A DNA stretch of 64,000 nt from Tenuibacillus multivorans (GCF_900103915.1 NZ_FNIG01000004.1:1-64000); one strand, 5' to 3'; positions 52,372 to 62,475 are shown, numbered from the stretch's first letter. The notes: generated by a model from the letters alone, not told the origin. Program-made: numbers and translations.

Positions 52372-53203
52372 ACAGGATTTAAAGAGTAGATTATTAAAAT
52401 TAAAGGAATCTCGTAACCATTTAAATAGAGATAAGCTTCATTTATTAACAAAGGCTATGTTAACCCATCTTGGTTCTACTGACTCTGAATTAAGGGATGG
52501 CCTCATTTATACACAATTTGTTCAACTTGTACTAGACGATCTCTTTAGTGATGATGAACTAATTCAAATTTTGGAAACTTGTATGGGAGAAGATTTTTTG
52601 TATGATCGAATAGGAATTGGTGAAAGTGATGCTGTATTTAAACGATCCTTTTCTAGTTTGTTAATAGCGGTCATTTTACATAAAAATGCTGAAAATCAAT
52701 TCCTGGATCTGAAGAAATTGATTAAAGTTGCCGATCGTCTTCTAGAATACTTACAGCTAGAAAAGGATATTCGTGGTTACGTTGAAGGTAAAGGTTGGGC
52801 GCACAGTATTGCTCATGTAGCAGATACACTCGCTGAGCTGGCAAAACAACCGAACCTACCTGAAGTATATTTGGAGAAAATTTTTATAGCTATTAATTGG
52901 AAAATGAGTTTTGACAAAAGGTTATTTTCGGCTGATGAGGATGAACGTATGACGATAACTGTTATGAATCTTTTATCAAGCGGTTTAAATACACAAACAA
53001 TGATACGGTCTATAAAGCATGTTGCTGGGGAGTTAGTTAACGATTTTCTTACAGGGCAACAATCTTATTTTCATTCCAGGATGAATTATAAGGCTTTTTT
53101 AAGAAGTCTATATTTTAATGTCATGGAAATAGAAACTTATTCTAATCTTGTTAATGCGCTTCATCAATCGAATAAAGATTTAATGAAGCCTTATCTTGAA
53201 TAA
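52364..53203 (+). CDS. DUF2785 family protein
   Basis: 279 residues, helical, cytosolic. The segment YVEGKGWAHSIAHVADTLAE is the family signature I recognise for DUF2785. Function unknown. The ATG at 52364 follows GTGAGGGG; the GTG at 52355 is the other option. It is coupled to the TPR gene by an overlap and ends before a terminator shared with the convergent CvfC-like gene. Confidence 0.8.
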   Translation: MNEQDLKSRLLKLKESRNHLNRDKLHLLTKAMLTHLGSTDSELRDGLIYTQFVQLVLDDLFSDDELIQILETCMGEDFLYDRIGIGESDAVFKRSFSSLLIAVILHKNAENQFLDLKKLIKVADRLLEYLQLEKDIRGYVEGKGWAHSIAHVADTLAELAKQPNLPEVYLEKIFIAINWKMSFDKRLFSADEDERMTITVMNLLSSGLNTQTMIRSIKHVAGELVNDFLTGQQSYFHSRMNYKAFLRSLYFNVMEIETYSNLVNALHQSNKDLMKPYLE

Positions 53204-53221
53204 TTGTGGTTATTAATATAA

Positions 53222-53250
53222 AACCTCTCGCCAAAAAGCGAGAGGATTTC
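53222..53250. terminator. Bidirectional terminator
   Basis: CCTCTCGC (53224-53231) and GCGAGAGG (53238-53245) form a stem with a 6-base A-rich loop between the two convergent stops. Confidence 0.8.
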
Positions 53251-53251
53251 A

Positions 53252-54394
53252 TCACTTATTTTTCTTCTTCGTCATCTCAGTCATCTGCTTCCAGATGGAT
53301 CCTTTTGCTTCTTCGCCGCCTTGGATGCGGGATAGTGCCATTTTCGCTTGCATGCGCACTTCGAATTCAGGGTCTTCTAAAGCGTCTTCTAAAGCTGGAA
53401 GGGCAGTGTCATCACCATATTCATATAAAAACATCGCCGCTCGCCAACGGACAATCCGGCTTTTGTCCTGTAAAGCCTTAATCATTTCGGGAATGGCTTC
53501 TGTAAATCCAAGATCAGATAGGCAGTCTCCAGCCGTTCGGCGGACTGTGACAGTTTTATCTTTCATAGCCTTATAAATGTAAGGCAGGACTTGTTTATCC
53601 TCGATTTCTCCGAGATAGGCTGTTGCGAGTCGTCGAACAGACATTTTGGAGTCGTCTAAGGCTTTATCAAGCGCAGGTAAATCTTCGACGGTTGGGTCTG
53701 GCATTCGATCAAGTGCAGCATAGCGATCTTTCCAATCTTCTGCTTCTAATTTTTCGATTGTCAGCTTCTCTTGAGGGTAGGCTTCTACATCATGGGCTCT
53801 ACCTTTTATGGCTAGTTTGATGAGTGCATCTAATCTATCCTGGTCATAGGTCGCTTCAATTTCATCAACTACATCTTGTCCAATGTCATTGGCATCACCA
53901 TAGCGAGGACTTTGCTCCACCCATTCTCGTTCAGCTAACAAGTCAGCATCTTTTGAAGCTTCCATAACTGCATCCATGAAGCGTCCTGCCAGTCCAAAGC
54001 GTTTCTCTTCCTCTTGTTCCTCTGTCTTAACCTGCATGGGAATGTTACGGAATTTCTGAATGAAAACCTTAATCTCACCAAAGTTATCTTCGGTAGACTG
54101 ATCGTTAGTACTTTTGCTAGGGCTTTCATCCTCAGTGGATCCTAATACTTCTTTAACCTTTGGCAAAATGTCTTCCCAAGGGACTTTCGGGTTTCGCTCT
54201 AACGCCATAAAATCAATGACGCGGTAGAGCTCTTTGACACCGTTAATAGCAAATAGTTCTTTGACATAATTAGGTGCATCACTTAAGTCATCATCTATTT
54301 TATATTCTTCGGTTTGACCATCTTTGAGTGATTCATCCACGTTTATTTTCATGGAATAAGGACTTGGTGTTGGTTCTATCGAAACAATTTTCAT
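53252..54394 (-). CDS. Conserved virulence factor C (CvfC/YpgR)-like HEAT-repeat protein
   Basis: 380 residues. The N-terminal 85 residues (KIVSIEPTPSPYSMKINVDE ... GVKELYRVIDFMALERNPKV) resemble a NifU/Nfu-N domain. After an acidic linker, HEAT repeats occupy about 225-375 (DSKMSVRRLATAYLGEIEDK; DKTVTVRRTAGDCLSDLGFT; DKSRIVRWRAAMFLYEYGDD). This order matches CvfC of S. aureus and YpgR of B. subtilis, in which the role is poorly defined. Strong ribosome binding site AAGGAGG. Single gene. Confidence 0.87.
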   Translation of the reverse strand: MKIVSIEPTPSPYSMKINVDESLKDGQTEEYKIDDDLSDAPNYVKELFAINGVKELYRVIDFMALERNPKVPWEDILPKVKEVLGSTEDESPSKSTNDQSTEDNFGEIKVFIQKFRNIPMQVKTEEQEEEKRFGLAGRFMDAVMEASKDADLLAEREWVEQSPRYGDANDIGQDVVDEIEATYDQDRLDALIKLAIKGRAHDVEAYPQEKLTIEKLEAEDWKDRYAALDRMPDPTVEDLPALDKALDDSKMSVRRLATAYLGEIEDKQVLPYIYKAMKDKTVTVRRTAGDCLSDLGFTEAIPEMIKALQDKSRIVRWRAAMFLYEYGDDTALPALEDALEDPEFEVRMQAKMALSRIQGGEEAKGSIWKQMTEMTKKKNK

Positions 54395-54507
54395 GTTAAT
54401 GACCTCCTTAGCTCTACTTAAAGTTTAACAAATCTAGCATGATGGGGCTATTTTTTACATAAAATTGGGTAATGATAGAGTAAAGTGCCCTTAAGGAGGA
54501 GCGGATC

Positions 54508-54867
54508 ATGAGTGATTTCACCGTTAGAATAAAGGATTATGTCGAACAGGCTAGGGATTACACCGTGGACCGATTTGAAGCGTTAAAAAATGTATCCAAA
54601 GATGTCTGGCTTAAAAATAGCCCGGCTCTAGGACTGTTATTTATATATTTATTATACCTAATGTTCTCAGCTAAAGAAGGTTCGATCGCTTGGACGATTA
54701 TTTTTTTAATTGGTTTCGGTTATGCGATATTTGCTATAAAATATTGGAAGAAGGATCAGGAGTTTAACTTAAATTTGTCGTTAGTTTTACTTTTATTTAG
54801 CTTTGCATTTGCTGGTTTTGAAGGGTTTAGTTTTTTGATTTCGTCTTTATATGAGAGGGTTTTTTGA
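54508..54867 (+). CDS. Small membrane protein, unknown
   Basis: 119 residues. A charged amphipathic N-terminus (VRIKDYVEQARDYTVDRFEA) precedes three hydrophobic helices (LGLLFIYLLYLMFS; IAWTIIFLIGFGYAIFAIKY; LSLVLLLFSFAFAGFEGFSF). Excellent ribosome binding site AAGGAGGAG. A weak hairpin at 54853-54874 (GAGAGG against CCTCTC) may end transcription. No family recognised. Confidence 0.7.
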   Translation: MSDFTVRIKDYVEQARDYTVDRFEALKNVSKDVWLKNSPALGLLFIYLLYLMFSAKEGSIAWTIIFLIGFGYAIFAIKYWKKDQEFNLNLSLVLLLFSFAFAGFEGFSFLISSLYERVF

Positions 54868-54980
54868 ACCTCTCGCCACTTAATGATCTTATGCCTGATC
54901 TTGGGTGGAAAGAGCTGGAACTTATAGGCTTTTATAACTGGCATTTCCTTCATTATTCGGTGTTTCTTTAACTCAAAGTA

Positions 54981-56195
54981 TTATCCTTCACCCTGTAACT
55001 TATTGATTGACCGAATATCGCGGTCTAGTATGGGAACAAGAGCCCATAAAGCCATCCATGCCCCTGCGAATAAAAATAAGTATGAAACTTGATATACATC
55101 TGCCATATATCCACCTAGCATCGTTAATGGTGGGATTAAAAATGAAGCTAGAGCAACGGTAATAGTTGCAACCCTTCCTCTGAACTCATCTTGGACAAGA
55201 ATGATGAGAATGGAACTATACATGATTCCCTCAATGGTTCCAGATCCAATCATGAGAATGAAAAATAATAAACCTATATAATAATTGTCCGTCATTCCCA
55301 TACCAATAAATGCTAAACCAGCTATGATGAAATCAATCGTCATTATGATAAATGGTCTAGTAAGATTAATAATCTTACTAGCAAGTAAACCCATTATAAT
55401 TCCAATGACGGCACCTGATGCATTTAACAAACCAAATTGAATAGCGGTCGCCCCATACTGATTAGTGACTAATACAACTAATAGTGATCCAGCGATTGTT
55501 GTCACATTTAATGCTGTAGCAAGGAGGACCATTTTAAAGACGGGTTTATTATTTTTAAGTACATGTAAACCTGATTTTAATTCTTTTAAAAAGCTTGGCC
55601 TTGTCTTTTTCTCTTCAACTGATTGTTCCAGTGATATATTGATTACAAATATCAATAATATGCTAGCTAACAAATAGAAGAAGGAATGAGTAAGCATGAC
55701 ACCAATGAATCCAATTAGTCCAATCACAAAGCCGCTAATTGATTGCCCGATCAATTTACTCGTTTGACTTGTGGATGTAATGTAACCATTTACTTTAACA
55801 ATTCTATTCTCACCAACGATCCGAGGAAGAAGCTTGTTTTCTGCCGGACCCACGAAAATCATACATACATGTTGTAAGATAATCGATACATATATTAGAA
55901 AAATTAAACTATCTAATTGAATAAAATATCCACTTGCCAACATGATCCCAATTAAAAACATAAAGGCGTAGCCAATTTGCATGGAAGTTTTTGGTTCTTT
56001 GCGATCAAGAAAAACACCAATAACCGGCGCTACTAAAACATTAGTTAACGTCGTAATCGCCATAACTGTTGCTGCGAAAAACGCCGAGTTGGTTAATTGA
56101 TAAACATACCATAATATCGCTATATCAAACATGCTATCAGCGAGTGTTGTAAAGAATTGATTACTCACAATTAATCTCATATTACGTTTAATCAT
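54981..56195 (-). CDS. MFS transporter (macrolide-efflux type)
   Basis: 404 residues, 12 predicted helices. NQFFTTLADSMFDIAILWYV, PVIGVFLDRKEPKTSMQIGY and FRGRVATITVALASFLIPPL follow the MefA-like branch of the major facilitator family, which often exports antibiotics. TGGAGG lies 7 bp before the ATG at 56195; the in-frame ATG at 56210 is part of that region. It diverges from the XRE-TPR regulator and fosB genes and two AT-rich repeats lie between its start and theirs, so co-regulation is likely. Confidence 0.88.
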   Translation of the reverse strand: MIKRNMRLIVSNQFFTTLADSMFDIAILWYVYQLTNSAFFAATVMAITTLTNVLVAPVIGVFLDRKEPKTSMQIGYAFMFLIGIMLASGYFIQLDSLIFLIYVSIILQHVCMIFVGPAENKLLPRIVGENRIVKVNGYITSTSQTSKLIGQSISGFVIGLIGFIGVMLTHSFFYLLASILLIFVINISLEQSVEEKKTRPSFLKELKSGLHVLKNNKPVFKMVLLATALNVTTIAGSLLVVLVTNQYGATAIQFGLLNASGAVIGIIMGLLASKIINLTRPFIIMTIDFIIAGLAFIGMGMTDNYYIGLLFFILMIGSGTIEGIMYSSILIILVQDEFRGRVATITVALASFLIPPLTMLGGYMADVYQVSYLFLFAGAWMALWALVPILDRDIRSINKLQGEG

Positions 56196-56213
56196 GAAAT
56201 CCTCCATCATTTA

Positions 56214-56328
56214 TTTAAATATATTTAATTAATATTTTAAATATATTTAAAATTAAGTCAACAGTTGTTTGGTTAATAAATCATTGAAAATCATATTATG
56301 GCGTATTTTGTAGGGTAAATATATTTAA
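56214..56328. promoter_or_regulatory. Three copies of an AT-rich palindromic element between divergent genes
   Basis: TTTAAATATATTTAA occurs at 56214-56228 and 56236-56250, 22 bp apart (about two helical turns), and a near copy TAAATATATTTAA lies at 56316-56328. The palindromic form and the position between the MFS and XRE-TPR starts suggest operators for the latter. AT-rich bias alone could give such sequences, but the exact repetition is notable. Confidence 0.55.
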
Positions 56329-56384
56329 AAAAATTTTAAATAAGTTAAAATAAAGATAAGGTTTGTTAAGAAAAGAGGGGTTGT

Positions 56385-57665
56385 ATGGACCATATAGGTG
56401 AGCATGTTAGAAAGTTGCGTAAGGGAAAAGGATTAACCTTGACGCAATTAGCGGGAAATCACTTGTCTGCAGCTATGGTCAGTTTAATTGAAAACGGTAA
56501 AACAAAACCAACCGTCGAAACGCTACAGCATATTGCTAAGAAATTAGATGTGGATGCAGCGGAGTTAATGGGTGAAATGAACCGTAAAAATTTAAGGGAT
56601 GTATTATATGAGCTACAAGAACTATACGTTTATGGCGAGGCTGCCTTCCAAAAGGTGATTAAACGGATTAAGCAAGTCCTACCTAAATTGTCTCATAACT
56701 ATGAGTCCGCCCGAATATACGAATGGTATGCTAAGGTTTTATTTTTCTACTACGAAATGGAACCTTATGCTGAGAAGTGGGTGATTTATGGCGACTGGCA
56801 TGATCCAGCTATCAAAGCAAAGGAAATCTATGAATTGTTACAGATGGATGAGAATGCTATTAAGATTGAGCTATTTTTAATTAGAGTGGAGTATTCTCAA
56901 GCCCATTATCAAAAAACATTAGAACTCATTGAAAGCTTGTTAGATAAGATGGAGTCATATGAGGACAGTCGGGAGTTAATAAGGAATAACATTCACTTAA
57001 AAAGTATGCAATCAGATGCTGAATCTGGTCTTGGTAATAGTAAAAAGGCCCTACAAATCATTGATGAGGCTATTAAATATTCTAAGGAAACATTGGTATT
57101 TGATTACTTTTATAACTTACATAACACGGCCGTGTTATTACATTATAATGAAGGAAGAAATAACGAGGCTCGAGAACATCTAGAACAAATAGAGAAATTT
57201 ATTGAATTAACGGAAAATAATAATATGTATACAGAAAAAATGCTCATTCAAGCTCATTACCAGGAGTTTTTTGAAAATAACCCAACGTTATCACTTGAAA
57301 CCTGTGAGCAATTAGAGGGTCAAATAAATAGCCAATTCAATCTCAGTCCTGAACTACTTAAGGGATATCAAGAACACATTAATGACCAAAAGGCACGCTG
57401 TTATACAAAACTAAAACAGCCAAATCAGGCACTCCCACTTTTCCATGATCAATTACGTTCGATGTTTGTAAAAGATCACCCTATGGACCGTTCATTGCGT
57501 GATATTACTTATTCTTATCGCGCATATTGCTATCACCAGTTAGGGGATACCAACAAAGCTATGACAGAAGCAGAAAAGGCTGTTGAAAGTTTAAAAACAT
57601 ATCCTCATACGCAGTACTATCAATTTGCGCGTGAAGTGTTGAAAGAGGTGCAACAATTAGTATGA
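56385..57665 (+). CDS. XRE-type regulator with TPR domain (RRNPP-like)
   Basis: 426 residues. The N-terminal HTH_3 domain ([40 protein letters not shown]) is followed by about nine TPR-like helix pairs to the C-terminus, as in PlcR/Rgg-like RRNPP regulators that bind small peptides. No peptide gene is seen next to it. Its TGA stop overlaps the ATG of fosB by four bases (ATGA), so the two are translationally coupled. It most likely controls fosB and the divergent exporter, with fosfomycin-like compounds or a peptide as signal; the ligand is unknown. Confidence 0.87.
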   Translation: MDHIGEHVRKLRKGKGLTLTQLAGNHLSAAMVSLIENGKTKPTVETLQHIAKKLDVDAAELMGEMNRKNLRDVLYELQELYVYGEAAFQKVIKRIKQVLPKLSHNYESARIYEWYAKVLFFYYEMEPYAEKWVIYGDWHDPAIKAKEIYELLQMDENAIKIELFLIRVEYSQAHYQKTLELIESLLDKMESYEDSRELIRNNIHLKSMQSDAESGLGNSKKALQIIDEAIKYSKETLVFDYFYNLHNTAVLLHYNEGRNNEAREHLEQIEKFIELTENNNMYTEKMLIQAHYQEFFENNPTLSLETCEQLEGQINSQFNLSPELLKGYQEHINDQKARCYTKLKQPNQALPLFHDQLRSMFVKDHPMDRSLRDITYSYRAYCYHQLGDTNKAMTEAEKAVESLKTYPHTQYYQFAREVLKEVQQLV

Positions 57666-58084
57666 ACCTAAAAGGTATTAATCATTTGTTATTTTCAGTA
57701 TCAGATTTAGAACAATCGGTTAAGTTTTATCAGGACGTTTTTGAAGCTAAATTATTGGTTAAAGGTCGTACGACAGCTTATTTTGATTTAAATGGTTTAT
57801 GGCTTGCTTTAAATGAGGAAAAGGGTATTCCTCGTCAAGAGATTTATGAGTCGTATACGCATATTGCTTTTTCCATAGATGATGACGAATTTGATAATGC
57901 TGTTGAGAAGTTGAAACAATTGGGGGTTAACATTTTACCTGGGCGTGAACGAGATGAACGCGATAAACGTTCGGTCTATTTTACAGATCCTGATGGTCAT
58001 AAGTTTGAATTTCACACAGGAACATTAGAAGATCGAATGGACTATTATCGCGAATCAAAAAAGCATATGACATTTTATGATTAA
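57662..58084 (+). CDS. fosB: Metallothiol transferase FosB
   Basis: 140 residues. It opens fosfomycin's epoxide by adding bacillithiol or another thiol, using a divalent metal. The VOC-fold metal ligands are at the expected positions: His8 (GINHLLFSV), His67 (SYTHIAF) and Glu116 (GHKFEFHTG). [20 protein letters not shown] and [20 protein letters not shown] are nearly invariant in FosB. The gene overlaps the XRE-TPR regulator's stop codon by four bases, a linkage not usual for the chromosomal gene in B. subtilis. Confidence 0.95.
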   Translation: MNLKGINHLLFSVSDLEQSVKFYQDVFEAKLLVKGRTTAYFDLNGLWLALNEEKGIPRQEIYESYTHIAFSIDDDEFDNAVEKLKQLGVNILPGRERDERDKRSVYFTDPDGHKFEFHTGTLEDRMDYYRESKKHMTFYD

Positions 58085-58114
58085 AAAATCACGCGCCGCG
58101 GCGCGTGATTTTTT
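58083..58114. terminator. Perfectly palindromic bidirectional terminator
   Basis: AAAAAATCACGCGCC and its exact complement form a GC-rich stem flanked by A6 and T6, between the convergent fosB and TRAP genes. Confidence 0.95.
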
Positions 58115-60131
58115 AAGCTACTTGAGCTTTTTGTTTTCTATGTTTGATCACGTTGATTGTCAAAATGATTAAGATGATCGCTAACCCTATTAAGTCTGTA
58201 TTAAGACCTGGTATAACCGATAATAGGGCTCCTCCAAGTAAGATGGCTCGAAGGATAGGGTTCATAAATGTTTTAAAGAATCCTTCTAATGCTGAACTTA
58301 ATGCAACTATACCAATGATCGCAGTACCAATGTTGAGAATAATATCCGTCACTGGTGGAAATGGAAATTCAGTTGCGTTTGTGGATAGGCCTTCAATATC
58401 TATCATTAATAATGAAGGTTCGTACACAAATAGGTACGGAATGATAAAACCTGCTAACGACAGCTTCAAGGCTTGGAATCCTGTATTCATCGGATTTCCT
58501 CCAGAAACACCGGCTCCAGCAAAAGCTGCCAAAGCGACAGGTGGTGTGACGTTAGCAAAAATACCAAAGTAGAACACAAACATATGTGCAATTAATACAG
58601 GAATACCAAATTCAGCTAACGCTGGTGCAGCCATTGTAGCTGTGATGATGTATGCAGGGATTGATGGTAATCCCATACCAAGTAACATGGATGCTAGCAT
58701 TGTAAAGAACAGAGTTAAGAATAATGAACCTGCACCTAAGCTCTGGATTGAAGAAGTCATAACCGTACCAAAGCTTGTTAAGCTAACAACCCCGATAATA
58801 ATCCCAACAACAGCACAGGCAATCATCACGGTTAGTGACTGACGAGCACCAAGTGCCATGGCATCAAAAATATCCCTGATTGACATTCTGGTCGTTTTTC
58901 TAAACGATGCCACAACAATGGTTAGGACGATTGTCCAGAATGCTGCAATTCCAACCGGTAAATTCTGAAATAACATCACAACTAAACCAACAATTGGAAT
59001 AAGTAAGTGTCCACGTTCTTTCATAACTTCCTTAATACGTGGTAAATCGGCCTTCGGAATTCCCTTTAGGTTTCGTTTACCTGCTCGATAATGGACCTGC
59101 ATAATAACGGCTAAATAATACAATACAGCAGGGATTAAAGCTGCCAGGGCTATAATACCGTAATTTATCCCGGTTGTTTCAGCCATAATAAAGGCACTCG
59201 CACCCATTATCGGTGGTAATACCTGACCTCCAACTGAGGCACTAGCTTCAACTGCACCAGAAAAGTTTTTGTTATAGCCGATTTTTTTCATTAATGGAAT
59301 CGTAAAGGACCCAGTACTAACAACGTTAGCCACCGCAGCCCCATTAATACTACCCATAAATCCACTGGAAACCACGGCAACTTTGGCTGGTCCACCTTGT
59401 CGATGTCCAGCTAAAGCCATCGCGATATCATTAAAGAATTGTCCTAATCCTGATTTTGTTAAAAAGGCTCCGAATAGAATGAATAAGAAAATAAAGTTAA
59501 CAGAAGCACCAATAGCTGTAGAATAAAGCCCCTCTGTTTTCAAATATAACTGTCCAAAGATATCCCCTAAATCAAAATCGCGTGTCGTGAGTCGCATAGG
59601 TAGAAAATCCATATGACTGAAAAATGGATAAGATAAGAAAACTAATGCAACAATTGGTAAAATGATTCCTGTTACACGTCTTGCTGCTTCTAGTACGAGG
59701 AGTACGGCCAAAATTCCAACCACAATATCCATTGTATTCGGAATTCCACCGCGCTCAGTTACAATCTCAGTGTATTCCGAGATTAAATAAATCGCTGTGT
59801 AGAAACTAAGTGCAAAGAGAATCCAATCATATACTGGAATTTTCGTTCGATCTTGTTTAGAGAAAGTCGGATAAATTAGGAATATTAAAGCTAGCCCAAT
59901 CGCCACGTGAACGGAACGCTGCTGTAAGGCTGGAATTGGATTAAACTGAATCCATAAATGATAGGCAGAATAAATAACAGCAATTCCAAAGACGATCCAG
60001 GCAAATAGTTTTTTACTCCCGAAATCTCTAACCTTGGATTCGCGGTCATATTTTTCAAGTACTTCTTTATTCACATCTTGTGCGTTGTTGCCCTTAACAT
60101 CTATCGAAACATCGTTTTGATCTTTACTCAT
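58113..60131 (-). CDS. TRAP transporter fused permease (DctQM type)
   Basis: 672 residues with 16-18 membrane helices. The N-terminal 150 residues hold a small four-helix-like subunit and the rest the large subunit. FILFGAFLTKSGLGQFFND, GGPAKVAVVSSGFMGSINGA and GMGLPSIPAYIITATMAAPA are family landmarks. TRAP-TAXI systems import organic acids with sodium. The ATG overlaps the DUF1850 stop (ATGA), with GGAGGGG inside the latter gene. Last gene of a three-gene operon. Confidence 0.93.
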   Translation of the reverse strand: MSKDQNDVSIDVKGNNAQDVNKEVLEKYDRESKVRDFGSKKLFAWIVFGIAVIYSAYHLWIQFNPIPALQQRSVHVAIGLALIFLIYPTFSKQDRTKIPVYDWILFALSFYTAIYLISEYTEIVTERGGIPNTMDIVVGILAVLLVLEAARRVTGIILPIVALVFLSYPFFSHMDFLPMRLTTRDFDLGDIFGQLYLKTEGLYSTAIGASVNFIFLFILFGAFLTKSGLGQFFNDIAMALAGHRQGGPAKVAVVSSGFMGSINGAAVANVVSTGSFTIPLMKKIGYNKNFSGAVEASASVGGQVLPPIMGASAFIMAETTGINYGIIALAALIPAVLYYLAVIMQVHYRAGKRNLKGIPKADLPRIKEVMKERGHLLIPIVGLVVMLFQNLPVGIAAFWTIVLTIVVASFRKTTRMSIRDIFDAMALGARQSLTVMIACAVVGIIIGVVSLTSFGTVMTSSIQSLGAGSLFLTLFFTMLASMLLGMGLPSIPAYIITATMAAPALAEFGIPVLIAHMFVFYFGIFANVTPPVALAAFAGAGVSGGNPMNTGFQALKLSLAGFIIPYLFVYEPSLLMIDIEGLSTNATEFPFPPVTDIILNIGTAIIGIVALSSALEGFFKTFMNPILRAILLGGALLSVIPGLNTDLIGLAIILIILTINVIKHRKQKAQVA

Positions 60132-60592
60132 AAGAATTCCCCTCCAAAAATGTTCCAGAGATGAATATTCCGCGTCGTGATGTTGACCTCACTATAAGGT
60201 TCGACCATTTGATATAACGGAATGTCTTTGGAACTTGTTTCAATGGTCGTTTGTACGTTTTCCGAAACAACCACATTCAATTCATCCATTTGACGGTTGA
60301 TTTCCATACGTACGAACCCATCTTCAACTTCTGTATCCTTTCCCTCAGCAGGTACACCAGCACCAAATGTTTTAAAATAAGTCTCTGTTAATATTAATTC
60401 CCCATTTTGATTTTTATATTTTTCATACCATTTTTCTTTTTCTACGGAATGTGTCCAAGAAAGAGTAAATGAATCATCGTTAAGGAAGTAAGTATGCTGG
60501 TCAGTTTGGATTTGGATAACTGGGAAATGGAAAAAAAGAAAAAAGAGGAGCACCAATAAAATTGCGCCCCTCCTCAACCATTTACTGTTCAT
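60128..60592 (-). CDS. DUF1850 protein of the TRAP-TAXI operon
   Basis: 154 residues. One N-terminal membrane helix (RRGAILLVLLFFLFFHFPVI) and an extracellular domain with FTLSWTHSVEKEKWYEKY and ETYFKTFGAGVPAEGKD, the DUF1850 signature. Always found between TAXI receptor and fused permease genes in such operons; its role is unknown. It overlaps the receptor gene by 11 bp and the permease gene by 4 bp. Confidence 0.9.
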   Translation of the reverse strand: MNSKWLRRGAILLVLLFFLFFHFPVIQIQTDQHTYFLNDDSFTLSWTHSVEKEKWYEKYKNQNGELILTETYFKTFGAGVPAEGKDTEVEDGFVRMEINRQMDELNVVVSENVQTTIETSSKDIPLYQMVEPYSEVNITTRNIHLWNIFGGEFL

Positions 60593-61568
60593 TGTAATAA
60601 CGTTCTGCTCCTGGGTGAATTGGTGCTACCATACCCTTTTGAGCGCTATCTAATGAAATATCAGACGCTGCTTGGTGTGAGTTGACTAATTGGTCTAGGC
60701 TGTTAAAGAGCGTTTCAGTTAATTTGTAAACATCATCTTCACTAAGATCTGAACGAACGACTAAAGCGTTCATAATAGCAGCAGTTTGGACTGGCTCTTC
60801 GTTATTATAAGTCCCTGCTGGAATTTCCATTGAAACAAAGTAATCTTTTTCCTGTGCAATTTCTTCAACTTTTTCTTTTTCGATTGTAACAATTTTAAGG
60901 TCAATGGACTCTGCTAATTCTAAAACAGAAGAGTTTGGTAGACCACTTGTTAGGAAAGCTGCATCAATTTGTCCTGAACGAAGGCCGTCTGCTGCCTCGG
61001 CATAACCTAAGTAATCGACTTCAATATCATCATAAGTAATACCATGACCTTCTAATAAAGTACGAGCATTTACTTCAACACCTGAGTTTTGGTCACCGAC
61101 TGCAACACGTTTACCTTCAAGGTCGCTAAGTGTTTCGATGCCAGTGTCTTCAGTTGTTACAACCTGTACATAGTTAGGATATAATGTAGCGATTTGTTGA
61201 ATATTTTCAATCGGCTCATCGAAATTTTGAGTGCCTTCTACAGCTTGACTTAATGTATCACTCATAACAAAAGCCATTTCAACTTTTTCTTCTTTTAATA
61301 AGTTAACGTTTTCAACAGAAGCACCTGTTGTTTGGGTTCTTGAGTTAACATTTAGTTCCTCTGTGTAGATTTCACTAAGAGTTGTCGCAATGATATTATA
61401 AGGTCCTGATGAACCACCAGTTGCGATTGTCGCAATGTCAGTGTCTAAACCTTCATCACTACCACCTTCACCGCCTGACTCATTGTTTTCATCTCCACCA
61501 CTACAAGCGGTAAGTAAAAGAGCTAACAATGCAATAAATGTGAAAGCGCTTAGAAATTTCTTGTTCAT
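60582..61568 (-). CDS. TAXI-family TRAP transporter solute receptor
   Basis: 328 residues. Lipobox LLTACSG anchors it to the membrane. The binding domain has IATGGSSGPYNIIATTLSEI, the TAXI start, then DLEGKRVAVGDQNSGVEVNA and GQIDAAFLTSGLPNSSVLEL. It binds the organic-acid substrate and delivers it to the fused permease. Strong ribosome binding site AAGGAGG. First gene of the operon; the substrate cannot be deduced. Confidence 0.93.
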   Translation of the reverse strand: MNKKFLSAFTFIALLALLLTACSGGDENNESGGEGGSDEGLDTDIATIATGGSSGPYNIIATTLSEIYTEELNVNSRTQTTGASVENVNLLKEEKVEMAFVMSDTLSQAVEGTQNFDEPIENIQQIATLYPNYVQVVTTEDTGIETLSDLEGKRVAVGDQNSGVEVNARTLLEGHGITYDDIEVDYLGYAEAADGLRSGQIDAAFLTSGLPNSSVLELAESIDLKIVTIEKEKVEEIAQEKDYFVSMEIPAGTYNNEEPVQTAAIMNALVVRSDLSEDDVYKLTETLFNSLDQLVNSHQAASDISLDSAQKGMVAPIHPGAERYYNEQ

Positions 61569-61698
61569 ATTTGTTCCTCCTTGATTGTCTAAAATTTTTA
61601 CAAAAATTATTATACCATAGTAATTATCAAAATATCTATATTAAAAATTTAAAACCATTAATAGTGGGGTATAATAGTATATACGGAGTGAGTGGAAT

Positions 61699-62373
61699 AT
61701 GAATATTCAAAAAATAATGAATTTTATTTCAAATAAATCCTATATTTATATAATAATTTTATTCCTAATCATAATATCATCTGTTTATATATTTGTAGAA
61801 TTTGCTGATCACCTATTAGAAGAAGAAAAATTCTTTTTTGACCGGGAAGTAAGGCAATATGTAAATGCGGTTTCAACTGGCACGTTAGATTCAGTCTTTA
61901 CATTCATTACGGAGCTAGGGTCTGTCAGGTTTATAACCGTGTGTTCCATCATGTTAAGCACGTTTTTATTCTTCTTTTATAGAAGTAGGAAATGGAGGAT
62001 TGTTTATTTCTTAGTTGCGATTATTGGGATTGGTATTTTGACCAAAACCTTAAAAGTCTTGTTTGAAAGGAAACGTCCAAATATATTGGAACACTATGAT
62101 GGAACGGGGTTTAGCTTTCCGAGTGGTCATTCGACCGGTTCGATGGTGTTTTATGGATTTATTGTTTATTTAACGATTCGTAGCCATCTTCAACTGTCAG
62201 TTAAGTGGTTGTTTGGAGTACTGCTCTCTATATTGATTTTGCTAATAGGGTTTAGTCGTGTTTATTTAGGCGTCCATTATGCATCAGATGTAATAGCTGG
62301 TCACTTGCTAGGCTTAGGCTGGCTTGTGTCATGCGTTCTCATTTTAGAATATACGTTATGGCGAAAAAAATAA
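61699..62373 (+). CDS. PAP2-family membrane phosphatase
   Basis: 224 residues, six helices. The three phosphatase motifs are present: KVLFERKRP, SFPSGHSTGSM and SRVYLGVHYASD, with both catalytic His. It probably dephosphorylates undecaprenyl pyrophosphate or phosphatidic acid-type lipids at the outer face. Start behind GGAGTG. Single gene. Confidence 0.9.
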   Translation: MNIQKIMNFISNKSYIYIIILFLIIISSVYIFVEFADHLLEEEKFFFDREVRQYVNAVSTGTLDSVFTFITELGSVRFITVCSIMLSTFLFFFYRSRKWRIVYFLVAIIGIGILTKTLKVLFERKRPNILEHYDGTGFSFPSGHSTGSMVFYGFIVYLTIRSHLQLSVKWLFGVLLSILILLIGFSRVYLGVHYASDVIAGHLLGLGWLVSCVLILEYTLWRKK

Positions 62374-62475
62374 TAATTTTTTTCTAAATAAATCAGTTGC
62401 AAATATATTGACTTAGAAAAGTTAAAAAGATATTCTAACCGGGAAGAATAAAATCTCCAGTTAGGGGGAAAGCGT

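Noticed and set aside
58144-58842. Plus-strand ORFs over the TRAP permease
   Set aside because: Shadows of the real minus-strand gene with its membrane helices and operon overlaps.
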